This document shows, piece after piece, positions 55,730 to 64,000 of a stretch of 64,000 bases of DNA (positions are counted from its first letter, which is position 1; the number at the start of each line of letters is the position of its first letter). Under the pieces are notes generated by a model that had not been told where the DNA came from, ran no database searches, and was given only the letters and a program-made list of their open reading frames with translations. The position numbers were made by a program, and so were the translations under genes. The stretch comes from Candidatus Thiodiazotropha sp. LNASS1 (lineage in GTDB: Bacteria > Pseudomonadota > Gammaproteobacteria > Chromatiales > Chromatiaceae): positions 4,526,001 through 4,590,000 of the forward strand of contig NZ_OZ156465.1 of assembly GCF_964212655.1 (NCBI RefSeq), read 5' to 3'.

Positions 55730-58700
55730 ATGACTGTATTCACTGCACGTAAATTATGCACTGCATATTTTTTGCTGGTCATCTTATCGCTTCCGCAAAT
55801 GGGCATGGCTTCCATCCTGGTTGTCGCTCCCCATCCTGACGATGACATTATCACTGCTTCAGGTGTCATAGCCGATGCGGTGGATCGTGGTGAACAGGTC
55901 ACAGTCGTCTATGTGACTAATGGCGATATATCTGGTATCGCTCAAGGATTGGTCAGACAATCAGAGGCGGTTGATGCACAGGTCGGATTTCTGGGGACAA
56001 CAGAAAGCGATCTGATTTTTCTTGGCTATCCCGACGGCAGTCTCGACGTGATCTACCGGTTTTATCCGGATGAAACCGATGTCTACACGACCGCCTTCGG
56101 TCAATCCACAACCTATGGAAACAGAGGGCTGGGCGGAACGGACTACCATACTTTTCAATTCGGCAGTCCCGCCAACTACAACCGCTTCAATATCATCAGT
56201 GATTTAACGAGCATAATCGACACATATCGACCGGATCACATATTCACTACATCGGAATTCGATAATCATACAGATCACTCCACAACCTATGAGTTGATCC
56301 TGTTGGGACTGCAGAATGTCTTTGACGCGGATCCTAGCTATACACCAAGTCTACACAAGACCGTAGTTTGGTCATCGCAACCGTCTATCTGGCCAGAGCC
56401 CCTGGATCCGACCACGTTTCATGTCGAGATTCCTGATTTGAATCAAACTGCATTGGACTGGGCTGACAGAGAGAGCCTAAATGTGCCTTTATCAATGCAG
56501 GACACATTGCTGTCAAACAATCTGAAGATCAACGCCATCGCTTCGCATGATACGCAAGGTGGTATACAAGGGTTTCTCGGTAAATTCATTCATAAAGATG
56601 AGATTTTTTGGATTGAGAATCCTTTAACGGCCAATACTCCTCCGGTTGTGGATGCCGGGCCAAGCATTGCAGTGGCGATGGGTGAGACAGTCCAACTCGA
56701 TGCCAGTGGCAGTTTTGATATAGATGGTGCACAGCTCGCCTATCAGTGGTCACAGCTATCCGGACCCGGCGTCACTTTGTCCGATCCGACTTCGGAAACC
56801 CCGTTTTTTACTGCGCCGAGCGGATTGCAGGAAGATACCGTTTTGCGTTTCCGACTGGTGGTGTCTAACAGCAACTATTCCACTATTCCGGATCATGTTG
56901 AAGTGACAGTACAAACCCTGGATCAAAACATTGCGCCGATTGCCAGCAGCGTTACCGCATCGTCAGAAAATGCCGGTTCAACTCAAACTGCACAGAAGGC
57001 AATCGATGGTATAGCTACAGGATGGCCCATTGACTACACCCGTGAATGGGCCTCTTCAGGGGAAGGAACAGGTGCATGGATCGAGTTAACCTGGGATCAG
57101 GTCTATGCAGTCAATCGGATCGTGTTATATGACCGACCAAACTCGGCAGATCAAATCAGCTCAGCGACTCTCAGTTTCAGTGATGGTTCAACGCTGACTG
57201 TCGGTCCGTTGGATAATGATGGTTTGGCAACGGCCTATTCGTTCCCGGCAAAATATATCAATAGCTTGAGGATGACTGTAGACCAGGTGGGCGGATCCAC
57301 TATAAATGTGGGACTGGCGGAAATAGAGGTGTTTGGTTCACTGGGTACGGGCGTCAACCTGCCGCCATCGGCGGATGCCGGCCAGGATCAGATCGTACTG
57401 GAAGGCGTATCTGTCCAATTGGACGGGTCGGGGAGCAGTGATCCCAATAACGATCCGTTGAATTACCTGTGGACGCAGGTGTCAGGCAGCAATGTGCTTT
57501 TATCGGATAACACGCTGATCAATCCAACGTTCACTGCACCAACCGGCCTTCTGCAGAATGAACAATTGGTTTTCGAACTGGTTGTTGATGACGGTAGTTT
57601 GGTGAGTAGTGCAGATTCCGTAACCATTACGGTATCAAGCAATCAATATAGCAATATTGCTGCGAGTGCGATCGTTTCGGCATCCTCTGAAAACACATCG
57701 ACCACACAAACCGCTGTAAAGGCGATTGATGGTGTTGCGACTGGTTATCCTGTGGATCACACTCGTGAATGGGCGACTGTGGGTGAAGGCGCTGGAGCAT
57801 GGCTCGATCTGAACTGGAGTGATGCCTATACCATCGACCGGGTCGTCCTCTACGACAGACCGAACGGGGCGGATCATATCCAGTCCGCGCTCTTGAGCTT
57901 CAGCGATGGATCTACTGCGGCTGTGGGGGCACTCGATAACGCAGGCGGTATGACTGAGGTCGTGTTTGCTCCTCGCACTGTGACGAGCATGCGATTGACG
58001 GTGGGGCAAACCGGTTCCGCCAGTACTAATATCGGACTGGCAGAAATCGAGGTATACGGCACTCGTGATGATGGTGTTAACCTAAGACCTACTGCAGACG
58101 CTGGTCCGGATCAGTCTGTATTGGAAGGTGATTTAGTTAATCTCGATGGATCCGACAGCAGTGACCCGAATGGCGATCCGATCAATTATCAGTGGGTTCA
58201 GGTATCCGGTATACCAGTCACCCTTTCCGGCAGTACGACAGTGAGCCCCAGTTTTGTCGCACCGTCAGGCCTGACCCAGAGCGAAGTGCTGGTGTTTGAA
58301 CTGGTGGTGGATGATGCTATCGATAGCAGTCTGCCTGACACTGTGAATATCACGGTGACTTCACTGCAAAACATCAATGTTGCGCCGACTGCGTCTGTTA
58401 CGGCGTCATCGCAGAATACATCAACCAGCCAGACCGCCGTTAAAGCAGTTGATACCGTCCCCTCGGGGTATCCGAACGATCATACCCGGGAATGGGCGAC
58501 CACTGGCGAGGGCGCCGGTGCGTGGATAGAGTTGGCATGGAGTAGTGCGCAAACCGTGGATCGTATCCTGCTCTATGATCGGCCTAACGGAAATGACCAG
58601 ATAGTGTCAGGCACATTGGCCTTTAGCGACGGATCGACAGTTGCTGTTGGTAGCCTTGATAACAGCGGTGGTGCAACTGAGATTTTTATAACACCCCGAA

Positions 58701-58792
58701 GTGTATCCAGCCTGCGATTGACTGTAGACCAGGTCAGCCCTGCAACACTTAACGTGGGGCTCGCAGAGATTGAGGTGTTTGCCACCCCATGA
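55730..58792 (+). CDS. Secreted PIG-L-family deacetylase with three PKD + discoidin-like modules
   Basis: Predicted zinc-dependent N-deacetylase exported from the cell. Residues 1-27 are a signal peptide. The PIG-L domain (28-300) shows the metal motif PHPDDD (His35, Asp38) and the second His pair in DNHTDHS (His180, His183). Then three repeats of about 240 residues follow (302-540, 541-781, 782-1020), each a PKD/REJ-type domain (NxPPxxDAG...YQWxQxSG...FTAPxG...LVFELVVDDG) plus an F5/8C or DUF7402-like discoidin domain (TREWATxGEGAGAW, LYDRPN, FSDGS, GLAEIEVFG). No VPLPA/PEP-CTERM signal is at the end. 1020 residues. The modules probably bind carbohydrate and hold the deacetylase on a polysaccharide; substrate unknown. 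It has a strong AGGAGG and a sigma-54-like promoter. Confidence 0.85.
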   Translation: MTVFTARKLCTAYFLLVILSLPQMGMASILVVAPHPDDDIITASGVIADAVDRGEQVTVVYVTNGDISGIAQGLVRQSEAVDAQVGFLGTTESDLIFLGYPDGSLDVIYRFYPDETDVYTTAFGQSTTYGNRGLGGTDYHTFQFGSPANYNRFNIISDLTSIIDTYRPDHIFTTSEFDNHTDHSTTYELILLGLQNVFDADPSYTPSLHKTVVWSSQPSIWPEPLDPTTFHVEIPDLNQTALDWADRESLNVPLSMQDTLLSNNLKINAIASHDTQGGIQGFLGKFIHKDEIFWIENPLTANTPPVVDAGPSIAVAMGETVQLDASGSFDIDGAQLAYQWSQLSGPGVTLSDPTSETPFFTAPSGLQEDTVLRFRLVVSNSNYSTIPDHVEVTVQTLDQNIAPIASSVTASSENAGSTQTAQKAIDGIATGWPIDYTREWASSGEGTGAWIELTWDQVYAVNRIVLYDRPNSADQISSATLSFSDGSTLTVGPLDNDGLATAYSFPAKYINSLRMTVDQVGGSTINVGLAEIEVFGSLGTGVNLPPSADAGQDQIVLEGVSVQLDGSGSSDPNNDPLNYLWTQVSGSNVLLSDNTLINPTFTAPTGLLQNEQLVFELVVDDGSLVSSADSVTITVSSNQYSNIAASAIVSASSENTSTTQTAVKAIDGVATGYPVDHTREWATVGEGAGAWLDLNWSDAYTIDRVVLYDRPNGADHIQSALLSFSDGSTAAVGALDNAGGMTEVVFAPRTVTSMRLTVGQTGSASTNIGLAEIEVYGTRDDGVNLRPTADAGPDQSVLEGDLVNLDGSDSSDPNGDPINYQWVQVSGIPVTLSGSTTVSPSFVAPSGLTQSEVLVFELVVDDAIDSSLPDTVNITVTSLQNINVAPTASVTASSQNTSTSQTAVKAVDTVPSGYPNDHTREWATTGEGAGAWIELAWSSAQTVDRILLYDRPNGNDQIVSGTLAFSDGSTVAVGSLDNSGGATEIFITPRSVSSLRLTVDQVSPATLNVGLAEIEVFATP
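56633..58789 (+). repeat. Three tandem ~720-bp coding repeats
   Basis: Coding units 56633-57349, 57350-58072 and 58073-58789 each encode one PKD plus one discoidin-like domain. At protein level long stretches are shared between units (for example TREWA..GEG.GAW and LYDRPN). Units 2 and 3 look closer to each other than to unit 1. This indicates internal duplication and is a site where recombination could change module number. Confidence 0.85.
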
Positions 58793-58811
58793 GGTAATTG
58801 CGGAAATTGCC
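58793..58811. terminator. Hairpin between convergent deacetylase and glgA genes
   Basis: GGTAATT and AATTGCC form a 7-bp stem with one G-U pair around GCGGA, immediately after the deacetylase stop and 20 bp before the glgA stop. No clear T-run follows, so termination is only plausible. Confidence 0.4.
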
Positions 58812-58830
58812 GACACCCGGTTGGATTAGT

Positions 58831-60291
58831 CTAGAGGCCAGGCTCATCAATGGCCGTCTGGTAAAGTTCCAGATAGTGTTGAGCGCTGGCCTCCCAACTG
58901 AAATCTTGCTGCATCCCTGTTCTGGCAAGAATTTCCCAGTCTGTGGCCGAGCGTCGATAGAAATTGATTGCATGTTCCACGGCTCCCCACAAGCTGCTGC
59001 CATCTGCATCGTCGAAGACGAAGCCTGTTGCGCTGCCATTTACGAGGGTTGTTGAATTGACGTCAACCACAGTATCGGCGAGACCGCCAGTGCGGCGAAC
59101 GATGGGGACAGTACCGTATCTCAAGCTGTACATCTGATTCAATCCGCAGGGTTCGAAGCGGGAGGGCATGATGAATGAATCGCACCCTGCCTCGATACGG
59201 TGTGACAGGCCTTCATCATATCCGATAAATACCCCGACACGGCTGTGATAGCGGTTGCTGATTTTCTCCAGTGCGTGCTCAAGATCTTTGTTGCCCGAAC
59301 CCAGCATGACCATTTGAGCCCCGGCATCCATAATGCCGGGCAAAACCTGGAGAATCAGGTCGACACCCTTCTGATCAACCAATCGGCCGATATAACCGAA
59401 TAGTTGGATATTCTCATCCTCGGGAAGTCCGTATTCCTGTTGCAATGCCAGTTTATTGTTGCGTTTGTCGGCAAAGCATTCAGCGGAGTAGGGGGTGTCG
59501 ATATGCCGGTCGTTAAGCGGATCCCACTCGTGGTAATCGATCCCATTGAGAACCCCGCTGAAATGGTCTTTTCGATGGTTCAGCAGTCCCTCAAGACCAT
59601 AACCGAACTCGGCTGTCTTTATCTCTGCTGCATAGCTGGGGCTGACCGTGTTTACCCGGTCTGAGAGTGCGATTCCCCCTTTGATAAATGAGAGCTGGTC
59701 ATGAAACTCCAGATGATGGTATGACCAAAGTTCATCCGGGAGCCCGAGGCGCAGAAAGGTGGCATGATCGAAGAGGCCCTGATAGGCCAGATTATGGATT
59801 GTAAACAGGGTTGCGGGTCGATTTTCCTGTGTGGAGAGCAATGGTGCGATGAGACCGGTCTGCCAGTCATTCGCATGTACAACATCGGGTTGCCAGTCGT
59901 GATCTATCCGGTTCAGGGCCAACTCTGCCACCGCATGACAGAAGAGGCTGAAACGTTCCGCATTATCGGGCCAGTTCATACCCTCGGGGGATAGATAGGG
60001 ATTACCTGCACGGTTGAACCGGTGGGGAGCGTCGATCACATACAGCGGTACCCTGTGAGGACCGCAGCTCCCCTGTAATAGTCGGACCGGCGAAGTTTCG
60101 CCAGTAATTTCCAGTTGTGCCAGGCTTTGTAGATTGTCCGCTTTTTCCAGCACATCTGGATAACCAGGGAGAATCAGGCGACAATCCTGGCCTATGTTAT
60201 TAAGTGCGGCAGGCAAGCTACCTGCAACATCAGCCAAGCCACCTGTTTTGATTAACGGTGTGGCTTCACTGCTGGCAAAGAGGATTTTCAT
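58831..60291 (-). CDS. glgA: Glycogen synthase (ADP-glucose dependent)
   Basis: Elongates alpha-1,4-glucan from ADP-glucose. GT5 family: N-terminal ILFASSEATPLIKTGGLADVAGSLP with KTGGLADV, VHANDWQTGLIAPLL, TIHNLAYQGLF, and the C-terminal domain with YIGRLVDQKGVDLIL and PSRFEPCGLNQMYSLRYGTVPIVRRTGGLADTV (key EPCGLNQMYSLRYG). 486 residues is normal. It is divergent from pgi with a 202-bp gap. Confidence 0.97.
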   Translation of the reverse strand: MKILFASSEATPLIKTGGLADVAGSLPAALNNIGQDCRLILPGYPDVLEKADNLQSLAQLEITGETSPVRLLQGSCGPHRVPLYVIDAPHRFNRAGNPYLSPEGMNWPDNAERFSLFCHAVAELALNRIDHDWQPDVVHANDWQTGLIAPLLSTQENRPATLFTIHNLAYQGLFDHATFLRLGLPDELWSYHHLEFHDQLSFIKGGIALSDRVNTVSPSYAAEIKTAEFGYGLEGLLNHRKDHFSGVLNGIDYHEWDPLNDRHIDTPYSAECFADKRNNKLALQQEYGLPEDENIQLFGYIGRLVDQKGVDLILQVLPGIMDAGAQMVMLGSGNKDLEHALEKISNRYHSRVGVFIGYDEGLSHRIEAGCDSFIMPSRFEPCGLNQMYSLRYGTVPIVRRTGGLADTVVDVNSTTLVNGSATGFVFDDADGSSLWGAVEHAINFYRRSATDWEILARTGMQQDFSWEASAQHYLELYQTAIDEPGL

Positions 60292-60493
60292 GGCCTTTTA
60301 TTGTCCTTATTTTTTTGGGGCTGTTGACAGGCATGCGCTTAAATCGGCAGATTCTGCATCGACAGTCGTTTTGTTGCGCTATTTTATCATTTACCTTCAC
60401 AGCTTTACGATACGTCATATGGTATCTTGCTATACCTGCCGCCTTTTGTATAAAAACTGGAACTAATATTCAAATATATAACGCATTTAGATC

Positions 60494-62140
60494 ATGACCG
60501 AGATAAATCAGACAGACGAATGGATGGCCCTCGAAAAGCACTGGGCCGAGGTCGAGCCACTCCAGATGCGTGACCTGTTTCAACAGGGGCCGGAGAGAGT
60601 TGAGCAGATGTCTATTCGGCAATGCGGGATCATGCTCGATTATTCAAAGAACCGGATTAACGCAAGATCGATGAATCTTCTGCTGGAGTTGGCGCAGGCT
60701 GTCGATGTTGACGGTTGGCGCCGCCGCATGTTTTCCGGCGAACGGTTGAATATCACCGAGAATAGAGCGGTGCTGCATGTGGCCTTGCGGAACCGTTCCA
60801 ACCAACCCATCTGGTTCGACGGTGAGGATGTGATGCCATCTGTCAATGCCGTACTGCAGAGAATGGAGGCATTTTCCGAATCGGTGCGCTGCGGTGATTG
60901 GAAAGGCTATACAGGAAAGCCGATTAGCGATGTGGTCAATATCGGCATCGGCGGCTCCAACCTGGGACCACTGATGGTCTGTGAAGCGCTCAAACCTTAT
61001 CAGAAACCAGATCTGAGGATGCATTTCGTTTCAAATGTGGACGGTACCCATATCGTTGATACCGTTAGTGCGCTGGACCCGGAAACCACGCTGTTTATCA
61101 TTGCGTCAAAAACCTTTACTACACAAGAGACTTTGACCAATGCGGTAACTGCTCGAAAATGGTTGTTGGATGAACTTCATGATGAAGCGGCCGTGGCTCG
61201 CCATTTCGTTGCTGTTTCGACGAATGCTGAGGAGGTATCTCGATTCGGTATAGATACCGCCAATATGTTTGAATTCTGGGATTGGGTTGGCGGACGCTAT
61301 TCACTCTGGTCAGCGATTGGCCTGCCCATCGCAATTGCAATCGGCATGCAGAATTTTTTTGAACTGCTGGAAGGCGCCCATGAAATGGACCAACATTTCC
61401 TGCATGCCGATCTCTCTGAAAACATGCCGGTCATCATGGCGCTGTTGGGTATCTGGTATCTCGATTTTGCCAAAACGCGTACTCATGCGATTCTCCCTTA
61501 TGACCAGTACCTGAGGTATCTGCCTGACTATTTGCAACAAGCGGATATGGAGAGCAACGGTAAGCGCGTCACCCGCTTCGGACGGCCTGTCGATTATCCT
61601 ACCGGTCCTGTTGTATGGGGTACGGCCGGTACCGACGGGCAACATGCCTACTACCAACTCATCCATCAGGGAACGCAGCTCATTCCCTGCGATTTCATTA
61701 TTCCGGTCAACAGCCATAACGAGACAGGGGATCATCACGAGAAACTGTTTGCCAACTGTCTGGCGCAGACTGAGGCATTGATGCTTGGTAAGACACGTAC
61801 CGAAGCGCGGGAGGAGATGGAACAGGCAGGTCTGGATCCTGAGCAGATCGTGGATCTTCTGCCTCATCGGATCTTTCCCGGAAATAGACCCTCAAATACC
61901 CTGCTTGTGGATAAGATGACCCCATCACGACTGGGATCACTAATCGCTTTGTATGAACACAAGATCTTCATCCAGGGCGTCATCTGGCGGATCAACTCCT
62001 TTGATCAATGGGGGGTGGAATTGGGGAAACAGCTGGCTGGCGTGATTTTACCTGAGCTGTTGGACGAACAGCAGTCCTCCCGGCACGACAGCTCCACTCA
62101 GGGGTTGATTACATACTTCCATCGACATAGAAAACGCTAG
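60494..62140 (+). CDS. pgi: Glucose-6-phosphate isomerase
   Basis: Interconverts glucose-6-phosphate and fructose-6-phosphate. Contains [42 protein letters not shown] and the C-terminal signature region with [21 protein letters not shown] and [11 protein letters not shown]. 548 residues is typical. Placed between glgA and glgB, so linking hexose phosphates with glycogen. The 3' end converges on glgB with a 36-bp gap. Confidence 0.98.
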   Translation: MTEINQTDEWMALEKHWAEVEPLQMRDLFQQGPERVEQMSIRQCGIMLDYSKNRINARSMNLLLELAQAVDVDGWRRRMFSGERLNITENRAVLHVALRNRSNQPIWFDGEDVMPSVNAVLQRMEAFSESVRCGDWKGYTGKPISDVVNIGIGGSNLGPLMVCEALKPYQKPDLRMHFVSNVDGTHIVDTVSALDPETTLFIIASKTFTTQETLTNAVTARKWLLDELHDEAAVARHFVAVSTNAEEVSRFGIDTANMFEFWDWVGGRYSLWSAIGLPIAIAIGMQNFFELLEGAHEMDQHFLHADLSENMPVIMALLGIWYLDFAKTRTHAILPYDQYLRYLPDYLQQADMESNGKRVTRFGRPVDYPTGPVVWGTAGTDGQHAYYQLIHQGTQLIPCDFIIPVNSHNETGDHHEKLFANCLAQTEALMLGKTRTEAREEMEQAGLDPEQIVDLLPHRIFPGNRPSNTLLVDKMTPSRLGSLIALYEHKIFIQGVIWRINSFDQWGVELGKQLAGVILPELLDEQQSSRHDSSTQGLITYFHRHRKR

Positions 62141-62176
62141 TCAGTCTGTTTCATTTCAATGTCGAGGTGTTTTGCT

Positions 62177-64000
62177 TCAACCCTCTTGCTTGTGTAACAG
62201 GATCGCCCCCAGAGGCGGCAGGGTCAATGCTATCGACTGGCTGCGTCCCATCCAGGGGATATCCTCGGAGATCAATCCGCTGCCGTTGCCCATGTTGCTG
62301 CCCCCGTAAAATTCAGAATCGGAATTGAAGATCTCCGAATAGTTTCCGGGGTAGTTGACGCCTATCCGATAGTTCTCGCGCGGTACCGGAGTGAAATTCA
62401 GGATGATCAGTATTTCATTACCGTCCCGATCTTTTCTCACATAGCTGAGAATCGACTGTGAGCTGTCATGACAATCGATCCAGTCGAAACCGGGATATTC
62501 GAATTCAATCTGGTGCAGTACCGGCTGTTCTCGATAGAGCTTGTTGAGATCGGTCAGAAGTGCGGTTATCCCTTTATGGGAAGGGTGCTCCTGCAGGAAC
62601 CAGTCCAGGGCCTCACTATCGTTCCATTCGCGGCCCTGGGCGAACTCACTGCCCATGAACAGGAGCTTTTTCCCGGGGTAGGTGAACATATAGGTATAGA
62701 GAAGACGTAAATTAGCAAATTTTTGCCAATCATCCCCGGGCATTTTGTCGATCATCGAGCCTTTGCCGTGGACAACCTCATCATGAGAGAAGGGCAGCAC
62801 GAAATTCTCGGTGAAGGCATAGAGAAGCCCGAAGGTCAGCAAATCGTGGTGATAGTGGCGGTAAATTGGATCCTGAGAGGTGTAAGAGAGCGTATCGTGC
62901 ATCCAACCCATGTTCCACTTCATGCTGAAACCCAGTCCTCCCAGCCAGGTTGGGCGCGACACCTGAGGCCAGGCAGTGGACTCCTCCGCGATCATCAATG
63001 TTCCCGGGTGGAAGTCATGGGTGACGCTGTTGAGTTCCCGCAGGAAGTCAACCGCCTCAAGATTCTCCCGTCCCCCGTACTGATTGGGCACCCAGTCTCC
63101 GGGTTCTCGGGAGTAATCGAGATAGAGCATGGAGGCAACCGCATCGACACGTAAGCCGTCGATGTGAAACTCCTCCAGCCAGTAGATGGCGCTGGAGATG
63201 AGAAAGTTTCGTACTTCGTTACGGCCGAAATTAAAGATCAAAGTGCCCCAATCCCGGTGCTCACCCTTGCGGGGGTCCTCATGTTCATACAGTGCAGAGC
63301 CATCGAATCTGGCCAGGGCATATCGATCACGGGGGAAATGGGCGGGGACCCAGTCGAGGATGATGCCGATGCCGTTTTGATGCAGGTAATCGATGAAATA
63401 GCGGAAGTCATCGGGTGCGCCGAATCGACTGGTAGGGGCGAAGTAGCCAGTTGTCTGGTAACCCCATGAGCCGTCCAGGGGGTGCTCGGTTATGGGCAAT
63501 AGCTCGATGTGGGTAAAGCCGATCCTTTTGGCATGGTCAGTAAGTTGGTGGGCAAGGTCGCGATAGTTCAGGAATCCTCCCTGGTCGTCTCTCCGCCAGG
63601 ATCCCAGGTGGACCTCATAGATAGACATCGGTTCCTGTTGCCAGTTGGAAGTGGCTCGGTTGTTTATCCACTCCCCGTCACCCCACTCATAGTCACTGTC
63701 AGAGACCACGATGGCCGCTGTGTCAGGGCGGTATTGAAAAAAATTCCCATAGGGGTCTGTACGCAGTGAAATGTGTCCGTCCTGAGTGCGGATTTCGAAT
63801 TTGTACAAACTGCCATGCTCCAGTTCGGGAATGAACAGCTCCCAGACACCGGAGCCTCCCCTTGATCGCATGGGGTGAACCCGTCCGTCCCAATGGTTGA
63901 AATTACCCACCACGGAAACTCTGGCGGCGTTCGGCGCCCAGACGGCAAACAGTATCCCGCTTATCCCGACTGTTTCATACGGGTGGGCGCCAAAGAAGCG
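62177..64000 (-). CDS. glgB: 1,4-alpha-glucan branching enzyme (N-terminus beyond the window)
   Basis: Introduces alpha-1,6 branches in glycogen. The frame continues to the end of the window: bases 64000 to 63914 encode [15 protein letters not shown] then [13 protein letters not shown], the start of the CBM48 domain, so the gene is cut here (about 607 of roughly 730 residues are visible). GH13 catalytic motifs are seen: [23 protein letters not shown] (nucleophile Asp), [10 protein letters not shown] (acid Glu) and [13 protein letters not shown]-terminal all-beta domain complete. Pairs with glgA for glycogen synthesis. Confidence 0.97.
   Translation of the reverse strand, partial: RFFGAHPYETVGISGILFAVWAPNAARVSVVGNFNHWDGRVHPMRSRGGSGVWELFIPELEHGSLYKFEIRTQDGHISLRTDPYGNFFQYRPDTAAIVVSDSDYEWGDGEWINNRATSNWQQEPMSIYEVHLGSWRRDDQGGFLNYRDLAHQLTDHAKRIGFTHIELLPITEHPLDGSWGYQTTGYFAPTSRFGAPDDFRYFIDYLHQNGIGIILDWVPAHFPRDRYALARFDGSALYEHEDPRKGEHRDWGTLIFNFGRNEVRNFLISSAIYWLEEFHIDGLRVDAVASMLYLDYSREPGDWVPNQYGGRENLEAVDFLRELNSVTHDFHPGTLMIAEESTAWPQVSRPTWLGGLGFSMKWNMGWMHDTLSYTSQDPIYRHYHHDLLTFGLLYAFTENFVLPFSHDEVVHGKGSMIDKMPGDDWQKFANLRLLYTYMFTYPGKKLLFMGSEFAQGREWNDSEALDWFLQEHPSHKGITALLTDLNKLYREQPVLHQIEFEYPGFDWIDCHDSSQSILSYVRKDRDGNEILIILNFTPVPRENYRIGVNYPGNYSEIFNSDSEFYGGSNMGNGSGLISEDIPWMGRSQSIALTLPPLGAILLHKQEG

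Overview
This window reads as the chromosome of a gammaproteobacterium. The housekeeping genes (bamE, rnfH, ratA, fur, lapA/lapB, the hrcA-grpE-dnaK-dnaJ order, the smpB-ssrA pair with an ANDDNYALAA tag) are typical of that class. The exosortase-type exopolysaccharide (EPS) locus, the free-standing APS kinase and the glycogen genes would suit a Chromatiales-like, possibly sulfur-oxidising, bacterium. That placement is inference from gene content, not a tree.

Region 1 (about 1-30.2 kb) is one large EPS/exosortase locus. A minus-strand pair encodes the initiating sugar-phosphate transferase and an APS kinase (cysC). After a 1.2-kb spacer come a GNVR-type chain-length protein and a tyrosine autokinase. 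Next is a visibly AT-rich stretch (about 7-16 kb) with a Wzx-like flippase, two sulfotransferases, a Wzy/WaaL-like polymerase or ligase, three glycosyltransferases (GT2, GT4, WecG/TagA type) and a secreted beta-propeller protein. Base composition then returns to normal for gmd and fcl (GDP-fucose), an exosortase fused to an EpsI domain (XrtD-like), the TPR lipoprotein PrsT, rfbBACD (dTDP-rhamnose), an exosortase-associated ATPase, and manB/manC (GDP-mannose). Together they predict a fucose- and rhamnose-containing, sulfated EPS whose PAPS donor is made by a dedicated CysC. The 1.2-kb spacer holds the remains of a VPLPA-CTERM protein, the kind of substrate expected for an XrtD-type exosortase.

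Region 2 (30.2-55.3 kb) is conserved backbone: a 57-codon small gene with its own promoter-like region, a SnoaL-like protein, ssrA/smpB, an NSS-family transporter, ratA-rnfH, bamE, fur, recN, nadK, the CIRCE-controlled hrcA-grpE-dnaK-dnaJ group, dapB, an orphan fliK-like gene behind a sigma-54-like promoter, lapA-lapB-pyrF, galU, tRNA-Glu(CUC), pcnB-folK-deoxynucleoside kinase, and panB-panC-panD. At least four copies of a roughly 30-bp palindromic repeat lie in intergenic gaps here.

Region 3 (55.3-64 kb) starts with a 1020-residue secreted PIG-L-type deacetylase carrying three PKD-plus-discoidin modules behind a near-consensus sigma-54 promoter. It is followed by glgA, pgi and glgB; glgB runs off the end of the window.
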